A stretch of DNA of 64,000 nt from JBBQXK01 sp038209775. Its GTDB lineage: Bacteria; Pseudomonadota; Alphaproteobacteria; Rhodobacterales; Rhodobacteraceae. The stretch lies in contig JBBQXK010000005.1 in NCBI GenBank assembly GCA_038209775.1, positions 1 to 64,000 of the forward strand. Direction: 5' to 3'. Positions 40,692 to 48,806 of the stretch are shown in pieces. Made by a program: the position numbers and the translations under genes. The notes under the pieces are model-generated. The model did not search any database and had not been told where the DNA came from. It saw only the letters and a program-made list of their open reading frames with translations. Every line of letters starts with the position of its first letter. The stretch's first letter is position 1.

Positions 40692-40701
40692 CAAACCGCG
40701 C

Positions 40702-40735
40702 CCGTATGTCATCTGTATGTACAGATGACATACGG
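40702..40735. repeat. 34-base inverted repeat with TATG-rich tail
   Basis: A perfect 16-bp stem (40702-40717 with 40720-40735) around TG, followed by TGTACGCCCTGAATACGGAT and AATACGCCCAAAACCC. It lies 11 bases after the DUF4406-like stop and before truA. It resembles the tail half of the 4152 and 30664 elements (TACGCC, then CAAAACCC). Likely a terminator-like or structured RNA. Confidence 0.6.
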
Positions 40736-40865
40736 ATGCTGTACGCCCTGAATACGGATCGAATACGCCCAAAACCCAACGTTCCCGGCGGCTTGCCCCC
40801 CGGGACCACACCACCCCCGACCGACCCCGTTGCGATGCACGCCACCTTGCGCTAGCACCCCCCCC

Positions 40866-41639
40866 ATGCCGCGTTTTGCCTTCCTTGTGGAATACGACGG
40901 AACCCCGTTCCACGGCTGGCAACGACAGTCGGGCGGGCAACCCTCGGTGCAGGCATCGCTTGAGGCAGCCCTTGCCCGCATCGACCCCGCCAACCCCTTG
41001 ATTCAAGGGGCCGGCCGCACCGATTCCGGCGTCCACGCCTCGGGTCAGGTGGCCCACGCCGACCTGTCCCGCGACTGGGATCCCTATCGTCTGGCCGGTG
41101 CCCTTAACGCCCACCTCCGCCCCGCCCCAGTTGCGATCATCACCTGCGCCAAGGTCGCCGACGACTTCCACGCCCGTTTCTCCGCCACCGAACGCCGCTA
41201 CCGCTACCGCATCCTGTGCCGCAAGGCCCCCCCCGTGCTGGCAGGCCCCCAAGTCTGGCAGGTCCGCCACCCACTGGATATGGACGCGATGCAGACGGCG
41301 GCACAGTATCTGGTGGGCAAGCACGACTTCACCACCTTCCGCTCGGCGCTCTGTCAGGCGCAAAGCCCGGTCAAGACGCTGGACGAGATCACCTTTTCCG
41401 CAACCCCCGTCCCCGGCGGCATCGAGATTCACGCGATCCTCCGGGCCAGGTCGTTCCTGCACAATCAGGTCCGCTCGATCATCGGCACGCTGGAACGGGT
41501 GGGCTCCGGCGTCTGGCCCCCCGAAGCCGTCGCAACCGCCCTCGCCGCCCGCAACCGCAGCGCCTGTGGCCCGGTCGCACCGCCGGGGGGGCTGTGCCTG
41601 ACCGACGTACGCTATCCCTTTGATCCCTTTGGCACTTGA
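40866..41639 (+). CDS. truA: tRNA pseudouridine(38-40) synthase
   Basis: A 257-residue TruA. The catalytic Asp is D53 in GAGRTDSGVHA, and FLVEYDGTPFHGWQRQ starts the fold. It makes pseudouridines 38-40 in the anticodon stem. Start ATG at 40866; the upstream frame is Pro-rich noise. The epimerase gene starts 56 bases after its stop. Confidence 0.96.
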   Translation: MPRFAFLVEYDGTPFHGWQRQSGGQPSVQASLEAALARIDPANPLIQGAGRTDSGVHASGQVAHADLSRDWDPYRLAGALNAHLRPAPVAIITCAKVADDFHARFSATERRYRYRILCRKAPPVLAGPQVWQVRHPLDMDAMQTAAQYLVGKHDFTTFRSALCQAQSPVKTLDEITFSATPVPGGIEIHAILRARSFLHNQVRSIIGTLERVGSGVWPPEAVATALAARNRSACGPVAPPGGLCLTDVRYPFDPFGT

Positions 41640-41695
41640 CCCCGGCCCGACCACAAGCCATCACCCTATTCACCCCCAGAAACAGGCACACGCAG

Positions 41696-42697
41696 ATGAC
41701 AAGGCACGTCCTCATCACCGGCACCGCAGGGTTCATCGGCTTTCATCTGGCGCGGCGGATGCTGGCAGATGGCTGGCGGGTGACGGGGGTCGATGCGATG
41801 ACCGCCTATTACGACGTGGCGCTGAAGACCGCGCGACATGGCATCTTGCTGAAAAACAACAACTTCCGCGCTGTCGAGGGCCGCATCGAAACCCCCGGCC
41901 TGATCGCCGGCCTGATGGCCGCAGACCCACCCGATGCCGTCATCCATCTGGCCGCACAGGCCGGCGTCCGCCACTCCATCGACGCGCCGCGCGAGTATGT
42001 CGATGCCAACATCCTGGGATCATGGGAGATTCTTGAGGCCGCCCGCGCCCACCCGCCCACGCACCTGTTGATGGCGTCCACCTCGTCCGTCTACGGCGCC
42101 AACACTGCGATGCCCTACGCCGAGGATCACCGCGTCGACCACCCTCTAAGCTTTTACGCCGCCACGAAAAAGGCGGGCGAGGCGATGGCCCATTCCTATG
42201 CCCACCTCTACGGCGTGCCGACGACGCTGTTCCGGTTCTTCACCGTCTATGGCCCCTGGGGCCGGCCCGACATGGCCTATTACAAATTCACCCGCGCCAT
42301 TCTGGCCGGGGAACCCATCGACATCTACAACCACGGCCAGATGCGGCGCGACTTCACCTATGTCGATGATCTGGTTGAAGGAATTTCCCGCCTGATCGGG
42401 CATGTACCAACCGCCGGCGCCTTGGGCGCATCGCCCGTGGCCCCGTGGCGCGTGGTCAACATCGGCAACGGCGCACCCGTCGGCCTGATGGATTTCGTGG
42501 CGGCGGTAGAGGCTGCGACGGGGCGTGAGGCCATCAAGAACATGCTGCCGATCCAGCCCGGCGACGTACCCGCCACCTGGGCCGACACCACCCTGTTCGA
42601 GGCGCTGGCGGGCAAGCTGCCCCGCACCGATCTGGCTGTCGGTGTGCAGAGTTTCGTCGACTGGTACTGCGATTTTCATGGTGTTCCAAAGGGATGA
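41696..42697 (+). CDS. NAD-dependent epimerase, UDP-glucuronate 4-epimerase-like
   Basis: A 333-residue extended SDR. TGTAGFIG (8-15) binds NAD; SSVYG (130-134) and Y154/K158 in FYAATKK are catalytic, and RFFTVYGPWGRPDMAYYKF is typical of UDP-glucuronate epimerases that supply galacturonic acid. It may feed LPS or EPS. It overlaps the rhomboid gene by four bases (ATGA). Product assignment to a specific sugar is from sequence similarity only. Confidence 0.88.
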   Translation: MTRHVLITGTAGFIGFHLARRMLADGWRVTGVDAMTAYYDVALKTARHGILLKNNNFRAVEGRIETPGLIAGLMAADPPDAVIHLAAQAGVRHSIDAPREYVDANILGSWEILEAARAHPPTHLLMASTSSVYGANTAMPYAEDHRVDHPLSFYAATKKAGEAMAHSYAHLYGVPTTLFRFFTVYGPWGRPDMAYYKFTRAILAGEPIDIYNHGQMRRDFTYVDDLVEGISRLIGHVPTAGALGASPVAPWRVVNIGNGAPVGLMDFVAAVEAATGREAIKNMLPIQPGDVPATWADTTLFEALAGKLPRTDLAVGVQSFVDWYCDFHGVPKG

Positions 42698-43308
42698 GCC
42701 GTCTCTGGCGGAACGGCTGGCCGGTTCTGGTGCTGGTATCCGCCTGTCTGGCCGCGATGCTGGCGCAATACTGGTTCGGCGCGCAGGAAATCGGGTTTCG
42801 CAAGCAATGGGCCTGGGCGCTGGAGTGGATGCCGCTCTACCCTTCGGCGTTTCACGATGACGGATTCGACTGGGGCTGGCAGCGGGCCACCATGCTGTTT
42901 TCGCATGGTTTCTAGCACTTCGGCTGGCTGCATATGGGCGTCAACATGGCCATGCTGGCCGCCTGCGGCACGGCGGCGACCGCGCGTGTGGGGCCGTGGC
43001 GGTTCCTCGCGTTGTACCTTGCCGTGATGCCGCTGGCCGCCCTTGCCTATGCCTTCGCGAACGGCCCCGAGGGGACGATGGCCGGTGCTTCGGGTGCGAT
43101 CCACGGCGTCGCGGGGGCGGTCGTGGTCTGGGCACTGATCGACGGGAGACCCGGCAGGGCGGCGATGTGGCTGGCGATGGTTCTGGGCCTGAACGGGTGG
43201 TTCTGGTGGCTCACAGGCGGCAATTTCGCATGGGAACTGCATCTGGCCGGTCTGCTGATCTGGGCCGCTGCAGCGCCGCCCGTCGGTCCACGCCGAACGC
43301 TGAAATAG
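42694..43308 (+). pseudogene. rhomboid intramembrane protease gene interrupted by an amber codon
   Basis: From the ATG at 42694, the frame reads a first membrane helix and ...TMLFSHGF, then TAG (42913-42915), then HFGWLHMGVNMAML in the same frame through GASGAIHG (catalytic Ser) and AWELHLAGLL (catalytic His) to 43308. The region around the stop is the conserved rhomboid L1 segment, where HGF-L-H is expected, so a single base change made the stop. Full length would be about 204 residues, normal for a small rhomboid. As read, the product is a 73-residue stub; an internal ATG at 42934 could start a fragment. A real point mutation or a sequencing error. Confidence 0.82.
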
Positions 43309-43321
43309 CTGACCTGCAACG

Positions 43322-43349
43322 AAAAACGCCGCCCCGGCAGGGGGCGGCG
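43322..43349 (-). terminator. intrinsic terminator of rplS-rpmE
   Basis: A perfect 9-bp GC stem (43327-43335 with 43341-43349) around GGCAG, followed on the minus strand by a run of five T (43326-43322). It stands 27 bases past the rpmE stop and also separates it from the convergent rhomboid gene. Confidence 0.9.
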
Positions 43350-43375
43350 CGGTGGTTCCGACAGCCGGAAAGGGT

Positions 43376-43597
43376 TCAGAACCCGAGGCCTGCGTACTTG
43401 TTCTTGAACTTGGACACACGACCGCCGGTGTCCATCAGCTTGGCGTTGCCGCCGGTCCAGGCGGGGTGGACCAGGGGGTCGATGTCAAGCGCCATCTGGT
43501 CGCCTTCCTTGCCCCACGTCGTGCGGGTCTGGAACACGGTGCCATCGGTCATCTTGACGCTGATGGTGTGATAATCGGGGTGAATACCGGTTTTCAT
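43376..43597 (-). CDS. rpmE: 50S ribosomal protein L31
   Basis: A 73-residue L31 of the type without the zinc-binding CxxC (no cysteine at all). MKTGIHPDYH and the C-terminal KFKNKYAG match the family. It follows rplS after five bases and ends at an intrinsic terminator, so the two ribosomal genes form one transcript. Confidence 0.95.
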   Translation of the reverse strand: MKTGIHPDYHTISVKMTDGTVFQTRTTWGKEGDQMALDIDPLVHPAWTGGNAKLMDTGGRVSKFKNKYAGLGF

Positions 43598-43602
43598 AGC
43601 GC

Positions 43603-43977
43603 TTACTCGCCCTTTGCCTTGTAGTTGACCTCTTCGGCGATCCGCGCCGACTTGCCGCGACGCGCGCGAAGATAGTACAGCTTGGCCCGGCGAACCCGGC
43701 CACGGCGCACCACCTCGATGGCGTCGATGTTCGTCGAATAGAGCGGGAACACACGTTCCACCCCCTCGCCGAACGAAATCTTGCGCACGGTGAACGAGGC
43801 CGCGATGGTGCTGCCGCCCGAACGCGCGATGCACACGCCTTCATAGGCCTGCACGCGGCTGCGGGTGCCTTCGGTGACCTTGTAGCCGACGCGGACGGTA
43901 TCGCCGGCCTTGAAATCCGGGATGGTCTTGCCAAGCGCCGCAATCTGCTCGGCCTCAATCTGCGCAATCAGGTTCAT
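43603..43977 (-). CDS. rplS: 50S ribosomal protein L19
   Basis: A 124-residue L19. The core FKAGDTVRVGYKVTEG, GVCIARSGGSTIAASFTVRK and VRRGRVRRAKLYYLRARRGKSARI are diagnostic; L19 sits at the 30S-50S interface. A clean AAGGAG ribosome site precedes the ATG. Normally rplS follows trmD, but here trmD is not adjacent. Confidence 0.97.
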   Translation of the reverse strand: MNLIAQIEAEQIAALGKTIPDFKAGDTVRVGYKVTEGTRSRVQAYEGVCIARSGGSTIAASFTVRKISFGEGVERVFPLYSTNIDAIEVVRRGRVRRAKLYYLRARRGKSARIAEEVNYKAKGE

Positions 43978-44311
43978 GCGCCACTCCTTACTTTGCCCGC
44001 GGTATGGTCCGCAGAGATGATGCCGCCCGAGAGCTCTCGGTCATCCACCGGGTCCCTGCCCCACATGGGACAAGCCCGCCGAAGATCAGGCGCGCTGCTT
44101 TGCCGTCTGCCGCCGTTTGTGCCGTACGCCACCGGAGAAGGTGGCAAGCGCAAACGATACGGGTCCGGCAGAGTCGGTCAGACCCCCGGACGGGCGGGGT
44201 ATAGGGGGGGTGTGGCGGGGGGTCAAGGGCACAGTTCGCTGCTGCAAGGCCGAGGGTTCGCTTGCAGATGGGGCGGTGTCGGCCTAGGTTCACACCTTGG
44301 CATGAGGGCTG
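43978..44311. other. 334-base intergenic region, L19 leader side
   Basis: Apart from the rplS ribosome site (AAGGAG on the minus strand near 43984-43989), I see no gene. It must contain the promoter of rplS-rpmE and that of the divergent 44312 gene; no promoter hexamers are convincing by eye. A G-rich run lies near 44200-44220. Confidence 0.5.
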
Positions 44312-44845
44312 ATGATGACCACGCGCCCATCCTCACAGATCATCCGCGCAGGGCAGGCCGCGATGGCCCAGCTTGGGCGCGGCAACCCGGCGACCGCACG
44401 GCGGCTGATGGCTGCGCTGGACGCGATGACGCTGTTGGCGGCCCAGCACGGGTCAGCAGGCAAGCGCGACCAACAGGCCGGGGCGCTGGCAGAGCGGGCA
44501 CGGCTGGTACGGATGCTGGCGGAACTGCCCGGGCGGGCCGATCCGGGGGCGGGCCATACGGCCGCCCTGCGCGCCGCGACCGAGGCGGCAGCGCTGGCGA
44601 TGAAGGCGGCTGAGGCAGGCGGTGTCAATGACGTGAACCTGTCGGCCTATGTCGTGGCGACGGACGAGCGGGGCCTGTGCGCGCTGGAACTGGGTCGCAG
44701 CAGTGGCAAAGAGCAGCTTACTCAGGCCGCCGGCTGGTTGGCCGAGGCTGAGGCAGGGTATCGGCGGCTGGGGCGCGACGGACCGGCTGACACCGCCGGA
44801 CTGGGGGCGCTGGAGGCGCAGTCGCTGGCGGCTCTGGCGGACTGA
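44312..44845 (+). CDS. hypothetical protein, helical
   Basis: A 177-residue protein rich in Ala, Glu, Leu and Arg, with no signal peptide or membrane segment. It reads like an all-helical, tetratricopeptide-like protein: ARRLMAALDAM, AGALAERARLVRML, LSAYVVATDERGLCALELG. I recognise no named family. The start has GAGGG upstream; codon usage matches its neighbours, so it is probably real. It lies between rplS and the Nfu gene with 82 bases to the latter. It could support translation or Fe-S assembly by context, but that is a guess. Confidence 0.65.
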   Translation: MMTTRPSSQIIRAGQAAMAQLGRGNPATARRLMAALDAMTLLAAQHGSAGKRDQQAGALAERARLVRMLAELPGRADPGAGHTAALRAATEAAALAMKAAEAGGVNDVNLSAYVVATDERGLCALELGRSSGKEQLTQAAGWLAEAEAGYRRLGRDGPADTAGLGALEAQSLAALAD

Positions 44846-44927
44846 GCGTGCCGGTTTAGAACCGTTCCAATCCTTGACTTCGCAGGCGCCGGGGCGCATA
44901 CCCGACAATAACCGTTGGAGAGACCGC

Positions 44928-45485
44928 ATGTTCATCCAGACCGAATCCACGCCCAACCCCGCCACGCTGAAATTCCTGCCCGGCCAGACCGTGCTGGATG
45001 CAGGCACCGCCGATTTCCCGAATGCCGAGGCGGCAGGCAAAAGCCCGCTTGCCAGCCGCATCTTTGCGGCGGGGCCGGTGACCGGCGTGTTCTTCGGCAA
45101 TGATTTCGTGACCGTGACCAAGGCCGAAGGGACCGACTGGGCGCATATCAAACCCGGCATTCTGGGTGCGATCATGGAGCATTTCCAGTCGGGCGCCTCC
45201 GTGATGGAAGGCGAGGCTTCGGGCGGCCATGCCGAGCATACCGGCGAGGATGGCGATATCGTGCGCCAGATCAAAGAGTTGCTTGATACCCGCGTGCGCC
45301 CCGCCGTGGCGCAGGATGGCGGCGACATCACGTTCCACGGGTTTGACCGGGGCGTCGTGTATCTGCACATGCAAGGGGCCTGTGCGGGGTGCCCCTCGTC
45401 CACGCTGACACTCAAGATGGGCATCGAGAACCTGTTGCGCCACTATATCCCCGAGGTGACCGAGGTTCGTCCGGTTGCCGCCTGA
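44928..45485 (+). CDS. NifU-like / Nfu Fe-S cluster carrier
   Basis: A 185-residue protein with the N-terminal Nfu domain (MFIQTESTPNPATLKFLPG) and the C-terminal NifU-like domain, where C152 and C155 of the CAGC motif bind the [4Fe-4S] cluster. It delivers clusters to target apoproteins in the cytoplasm. Start at 44928 has GGAG upstream. The alpha/beta hydrolase frame begins inside its end. Confidence 0.94.
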   Translation: MFIQTESTPNPATLKFLPGQTVLDAGTADFPNAEAAGKSPLASRIFAAGPVTGVFFGNDFVTVTKAEGTDWAHIKPGILGAIMEHFQSGASVMEGEASGGHAEHTGEDGDIVRQIKELLDTRVRPAVAQDGGDITFHGFDRGVVYLHMQGACAGCPSSTLTLKMGIENLLRHYIPEVTEVRPVAA

Positions 45486-46371
45486 GCGGCAACTGACCAC
45501 GCATCCGGCAGATGACGCGCGCGAGGCGACGCTGCGACGGGGCGGTGTGACGCTGAAGGGCACTTACCGTGCGGTCGCATCGGGTGCGCCGGTGGTGGCC
45601 AACGTGCCCGGCTCTGGGCCTATCGACCGCGATGGAAACAACCCCTTGGGTGTGGCCGCTGCCCGCTGCCGTCATCTTGCGGATGCGCTTGCAACCCGGG
45701 GCGTGGCCAGCCTGAGGATCGCCAAGCGCGGCATGTTTGGCAGTGCCAACCCCGGCCTTGACGCCAATGCGGTGACGCTGGGCGGCGATCTGTCGGGCAC
45801 GGAGCGCGCGCTTGTGGCGGGCCACAGCAAGGGCGGGATCGTGGCGATGATGGCGGGGGCTTGGGCCGATGTGGCGGGCGTGGTCCTGCTGGAGTCGCCG
45901 GTGCGAAGGCTGGCGCAGGTGTTGCGGGCGCAATTGCAAGCCAACCCCGCGAACGCGCCGCTGCTGGATGCGGCTTTTGCCGCGATCTCGGCGCTGGAGG
46001 CGGGGATGCCGGTGGCGGCCGATACTTTGCCACAGGCGCTGCTGCCGTTGTTTCACCCGAACATGCAGCCGCTCCTGATCGGGCTCTTCGCCGCCAACCC
46101 CGCGCAACTGGCCGCCGACCTGCAGCACCCCTTGCTGATCGTGCAGGGCACCCACGACCTGCAGGTCGATGTGTCCGACGCCACTGCACTGGCCCATGCC
46201 CGCCCGGATGCCACCGTGGTGCTGGAACAGGGCGTGAACCATGTCCTGAAACTTGCCGCCGCCGGGCGTGACGGCAACCTTCGCCTCTATGCCGATCCTG
46301 ACGCCCCTGTGGTGGCCGATGCGATGCCCGCCTTTGCGACGGGCATCGACACCGGGACAATCCGGCCATGA
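45475..46371 (+). CDS. alpha/beta hydrolase
   Basis: A 298-residue serine hydrolase-like protein. GHSKGG holds the nucleophile S118, and D228 (QGTHDLQ) and H256 (GVNHVLK) complete a plausible triad. The stretch between the oxyanion region and the nucleophile elbow (about 84-115) is shorter than usual in the prolyl-hydrolase-like group. TTG start at 45475, overlapping the Nfu gene by 11 bases, has GAGG upstream; it also overlaps tsaB by four bases. Substrate unknown. Confidence 0.82.
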   Translation: MPPERQLTTHPADDAREATLRRGGVTLKGTYRAVASGAPVVANVPGSGPIDRDGNNPLGVAAARCRHLADALATRGVASLRIAKRGMFGSANPGLDANAVTLGGDLSGTERALVAGHSKGGIVAMMAGAWADVAGVVLLESPVRRLAQVLRAQLQANPANAPLLDAAFAAISALEAGMPVAADTLPQALLPLFHPNMQPLLIGLFAANPAQLAADLQHPLLIVQGTHDLQVDVSDATALAHARPDATVVLEQGVNHVLKLAAAGRDGNLRLYADPDAPVVADAMPAFATGIDTGTIRP

Positions 46372-46997
46372 CGACCGTCGGGGGCGCGCTGATCCTTGCG
46401 TTCGACACGTCAGGCCCGCACTGCGCCGGTGCCGTGCTGTCGGGTACCCTGGTTCTGGCGACGGCGCAGGAGCCGATGGAAAAGGGGCAGGCCGAACGCC
46501 TGATGCCGTTTCTGGAGGCGGTGCTGTTGCAGGCCGGAATCAGCTGGCACGACCTTGCCGCTTTGGCCGTCGGCACCGGGCCCGGCAACTTTACCGGCGT
46601 GCGGATAGGCGTGGCGGCGGCGCGGGGGCTGGCGCTGGGGCTGGGGATACCGGCGATTGGCGTGACGCGGTTTGATGCGCTTGGGTTTGGCCAGCCACGC
46701 CCCCTGACCCTGATCGAGGATGCGCGGCGGGGCGAGGTTTATGTACAGCGGATGGGGGCGGGGCTGCCGCGTCTGGCAACGCTGGCTGCGGCGATTGCCG
46801 AAGGCGGGCCTTTCGCGGGGTCGGCGGCGATGCTGACGGGGGCCGAGGTGGTGCAGCCGCGCTGGCCCTTGGCCGAGGCGATCGCCCGGTTTGCCGCCAC
46901 GCGGTTGGGGGACGTCAACCCGCGCCCGGCCCCGTTCTATCTGCGCCACGCCGATGCGCTGCCGTCGTCCGATCCGCCGCCGGTGATTCTGCCATGA
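46368..46997 (+). CDS. tsaB: tRNA threonylcarbamoyladenosine biosynthesis protein TsaB
   Basis: A 209-residue TsaB, a partner of TsaD and TsaE in making t6A37 of ANN-decoding tRNAs. ILAFDTSGPHCAGAV and AVGTGPGNFTGVRIGVA are family signatures, as is EDARRGEVYVQ. It overlaps the alpha/beta hydrolase gene by four bases and is separated from rimI by an inverted-repeat element; tsaB-rimI adjacency is common in bacteria. Confidence 0.94.
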   Translation: MTTVGGALILAFDTSGPHCAGAVLSGTLVLATAQEPMEKGQAERLMPFLEAVLLQAGISWHDLAALAVGTGPGNFTGVRIGVAAARGLALGLGIPAIGVTRFDALGFGQPRPLTLIEDARRGEVYVQRMGAGLPRLATLAAAIAEGGPFAGSAAMLTGAEVVQPRWPLAEAIARFAATRLGDVNPRPAPFYLRHADALPSSDPPPVILP

Positions 46998-47044
46998 GGC
47001 CCGTCGTTGTAGGTTCCGGCGGCGCACCCGGTCGGGGCGTCGGG

Positions 47045-47211
47045 CCCCCCCTCCCCCATCTCCTCCCCACAAGGGGGGAGGGGCGCCGCCCCTGTCACCG
47101 CCGCGCGGAATGGCGGCCTTCTTTCAGGCGTCCGCATCTGGCAGAGCGGCCCGATGGTGGCGCTGACTACTCCCCTCCCTCTTGGGGGGAGGGGTGGGGG
47201 GTGGGGGGGCC
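47045..47211. mobile_element. MITE-like element between tsaB and rimI
   Basis: Two long GC-rich terminal arms (47045-47083 and 47172-47211) are inverted copies of each other at roughly 85% by eye, bracketing about 88 bases of non-coding core. Each arm can also fold on itself (CCTCCCC with GGGGAGG). There is no ORF or transposase. Such CTCCCC-rich elements are abundant in alphaproteobacteria. Target-site duplication could not be judged. Confidence 0.55.
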
Positions 47212-47226
47212 TGTGGCGGGCGTTTC

Positions 47227-47643
47227 ATGACGCCCGGTGATCTGGCCGCCCTGCATGCCCGCGCCTTTGCCGACCAGCGGCCCTGGACCGAGGCGGAATT
47301 TGCCAGCCTTTTGGGCAGCCCGCATGTGGTGCTGCTGTCGGTGCCGATGGGGTTCCTTCTTGGGCGGGTGCTGGCGGACGAGGCAGAGATACTGACGCTG
47401 GCGGTCGATCCTGATGCACAGCGGCAGGGCCATGCGCGGTGGCTGTTGCACGGATTTCTGGCGCAGGCCTCGGCTCACGCTGTGACCGCCTTTCTTGACG
47501 TTGCCGAAGACAACACCCCGGCGCGCAGCCTGTATGCTGCAGCGGGATTTATCGAGACGGGGCGCAGGCGGGGGTATTTCACCCGGCCGGATGGCCCGCC
47601 GGTCGATGCCATCCTGATGACCCGCGCGCTGACCGATTCCTGA
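47227..47643 (+). CDS. rimI: ribosomal protein S18-alanine N-acetyltransferase-like GNAT
   Basis: A 138-residue GNAT acetyltransferase. VDPDAQRQGHARWLLHGFL is the acetyl-CoA motif A (R/Q-x-x-G-x-A), and NTPARSLYAAAGFIETGRRRGYF is the C-terminal motif typical of RimI. Adjacency to tsaB supports RimI, which acetylates the S18 N-terminus. Start at 47227; the upstream frame lies in the G-rich repeat arm. Confidence 0.9.
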   Translation: MTPGDLAALHARAFADQRPWTEAEFASLLGSPHVVLLSVPMGFLLGRVLADEAEILTLAVDPDAQRQGHARWLLHGFLAQASAHAVTAFLDVAEDNTPARSLYAAAGFIETGRRRGYFTRPDGPPVDAILMTRALTDS

Positions 47644-47810
47644 CCGCCCTTTTCTTGACCAGTGAGTAAAATCTGCGCTGCCCTCGCGCAAATGCTGCTT
47701 GACCGGCAGGGCCAAACCCGCACTAGATGAAGGCAGAACCGCCCCCCCGCCCGCTGCGGGCCGGGGACGAAAGGCGGTCAACCAACGACGATAACAATCG
47801 GGAGCGATCC

Positions 47811-48806
47811 ATGACTTTCACGAAATCCCTCGCGGGTGCCGCCGCGACCTTGGCGCTGCTTGCGGGCACCGCTACGGCCGATCCGGCGATCATCTTTGAT
47901 CTTGGCGGCAAGTTCGACAAATCCTTCAACGAGGCCGCGTTCAACGGTGCCACCAAATGGGCCACCGAAACCGGCGGCACGTTCAAGGAACTGGAAATGC
48001 AGTCCGAAGCACAGCGCGAACAGGCGCTGCGCAGTCTGGCCGAGGCCGGGGCCAACCCGGTGGTGATGACCGGCTTTGCCTTTGGTGACGTCCTGAACAC
48101 CGTGGCCCCGGATTTCCCGGACACCAAGTTTGCCATCATCGACATGGTGGTCGATCAGCCCAACGTGAAATCGGTGGTCTTTACTGAACATGAGGGCAGC
48201 TATCTGGTCGGCATGATGGCAGGCCTTGCGTCGAAAACCGGCACCGTCGGGTTCATCGGCGGCATGGACATTCCGCTGATCCGCCGCTTTGGCTGTGGCT
48301 ATGCGCAGGGTGTGCTGGCCGCAAACCCGAACGCCAAGGTCGTGCTGAACATGACCGGCACCACCCCTGCCGCCTGGAATGACCCGGTCAAGGGTGCCGA
48401 ACTGACCAAGGCGCAAAAGGCGCAAGGTGCCGACGTGATCTATGCCGCAGCCGGCGGTACCGGCATCGGCGTGCTGCAGACGGCGGCGGATGAGGGCATT
48501 CTGTCGGTGGGCGTGGACAGCAACCAGAACCCGATGCATCCGGGCAAGGTGCTGACCTCGATGCTGAAACGCGTCGATGTGGCCGTGTACAATGCCTTCA
48601 AAGAGGGCGAAGCTCTTGTTCCCGGCGTCAACGTGCTGGACCTGAAATCGGATGGCGTCGGCTATGCGATGGACGAGAACAACGCAGCCCTCGTGACCCC
48701 GGAAATGAAGGCCGCGGTCGATGCGGCGGCGGAAAAGATCAAGTCGGGCGAACTTGTGGTGCATGACTACATGTCCGACAACGCCTGCCCGGCCGCCTCG
48801 TTCTGA
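47811..48806 (+). CDS. BMP-family nucleoside-binding protein
   Basis: A 331-residue periplasmic binding protein of the BMP/PnrA family. A signal peptide (cleavage near residue 23, TATA|DP) has no lipobox cysteine, so the protein is probably free in the periplasm. GGKFDKSFNEAAFNGA, EHEGSYLVGMMAGL and GFIGGMDIPLIRRF are family hallmarks. It would capture purine nucleosides for the ABC importer downstream. GGAG lies seven bases before the ATG. The gene head is preceded by a TTGACCA-type word (47655-47661). It overlaps the ATPase gene by one base (TGATG). Confidence 0.93.
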   Translation: MTFTKSLAGAAATLALLAGTATADPAIIFDLGGKFDKSFNEAAFNGATKWATETGGTFKELEMQSEAQREQALRSLAEAGANPVVMTGFAFGDVLNTVAPDFPDTKFAIIDMVVDQPNVKSVVFTEHEGSYLVGMMAGLASKTGTVGFIGGMDIPLIRRFGCGYAQGVLAANPNAKVVLNMTGTTPAAWNDPVKGAELTKAQKAQGADVIYAAAGGTGIGVLQTAADEGILSVGVDSNQNPMHPGKVLTSMLKRVDVAVYNAFKEGEALVPGVNVLDLKSDGVGYAMDENNAALVTPEMKAAVDAAAEKIKSGELVVHDYMSDNACPAASF

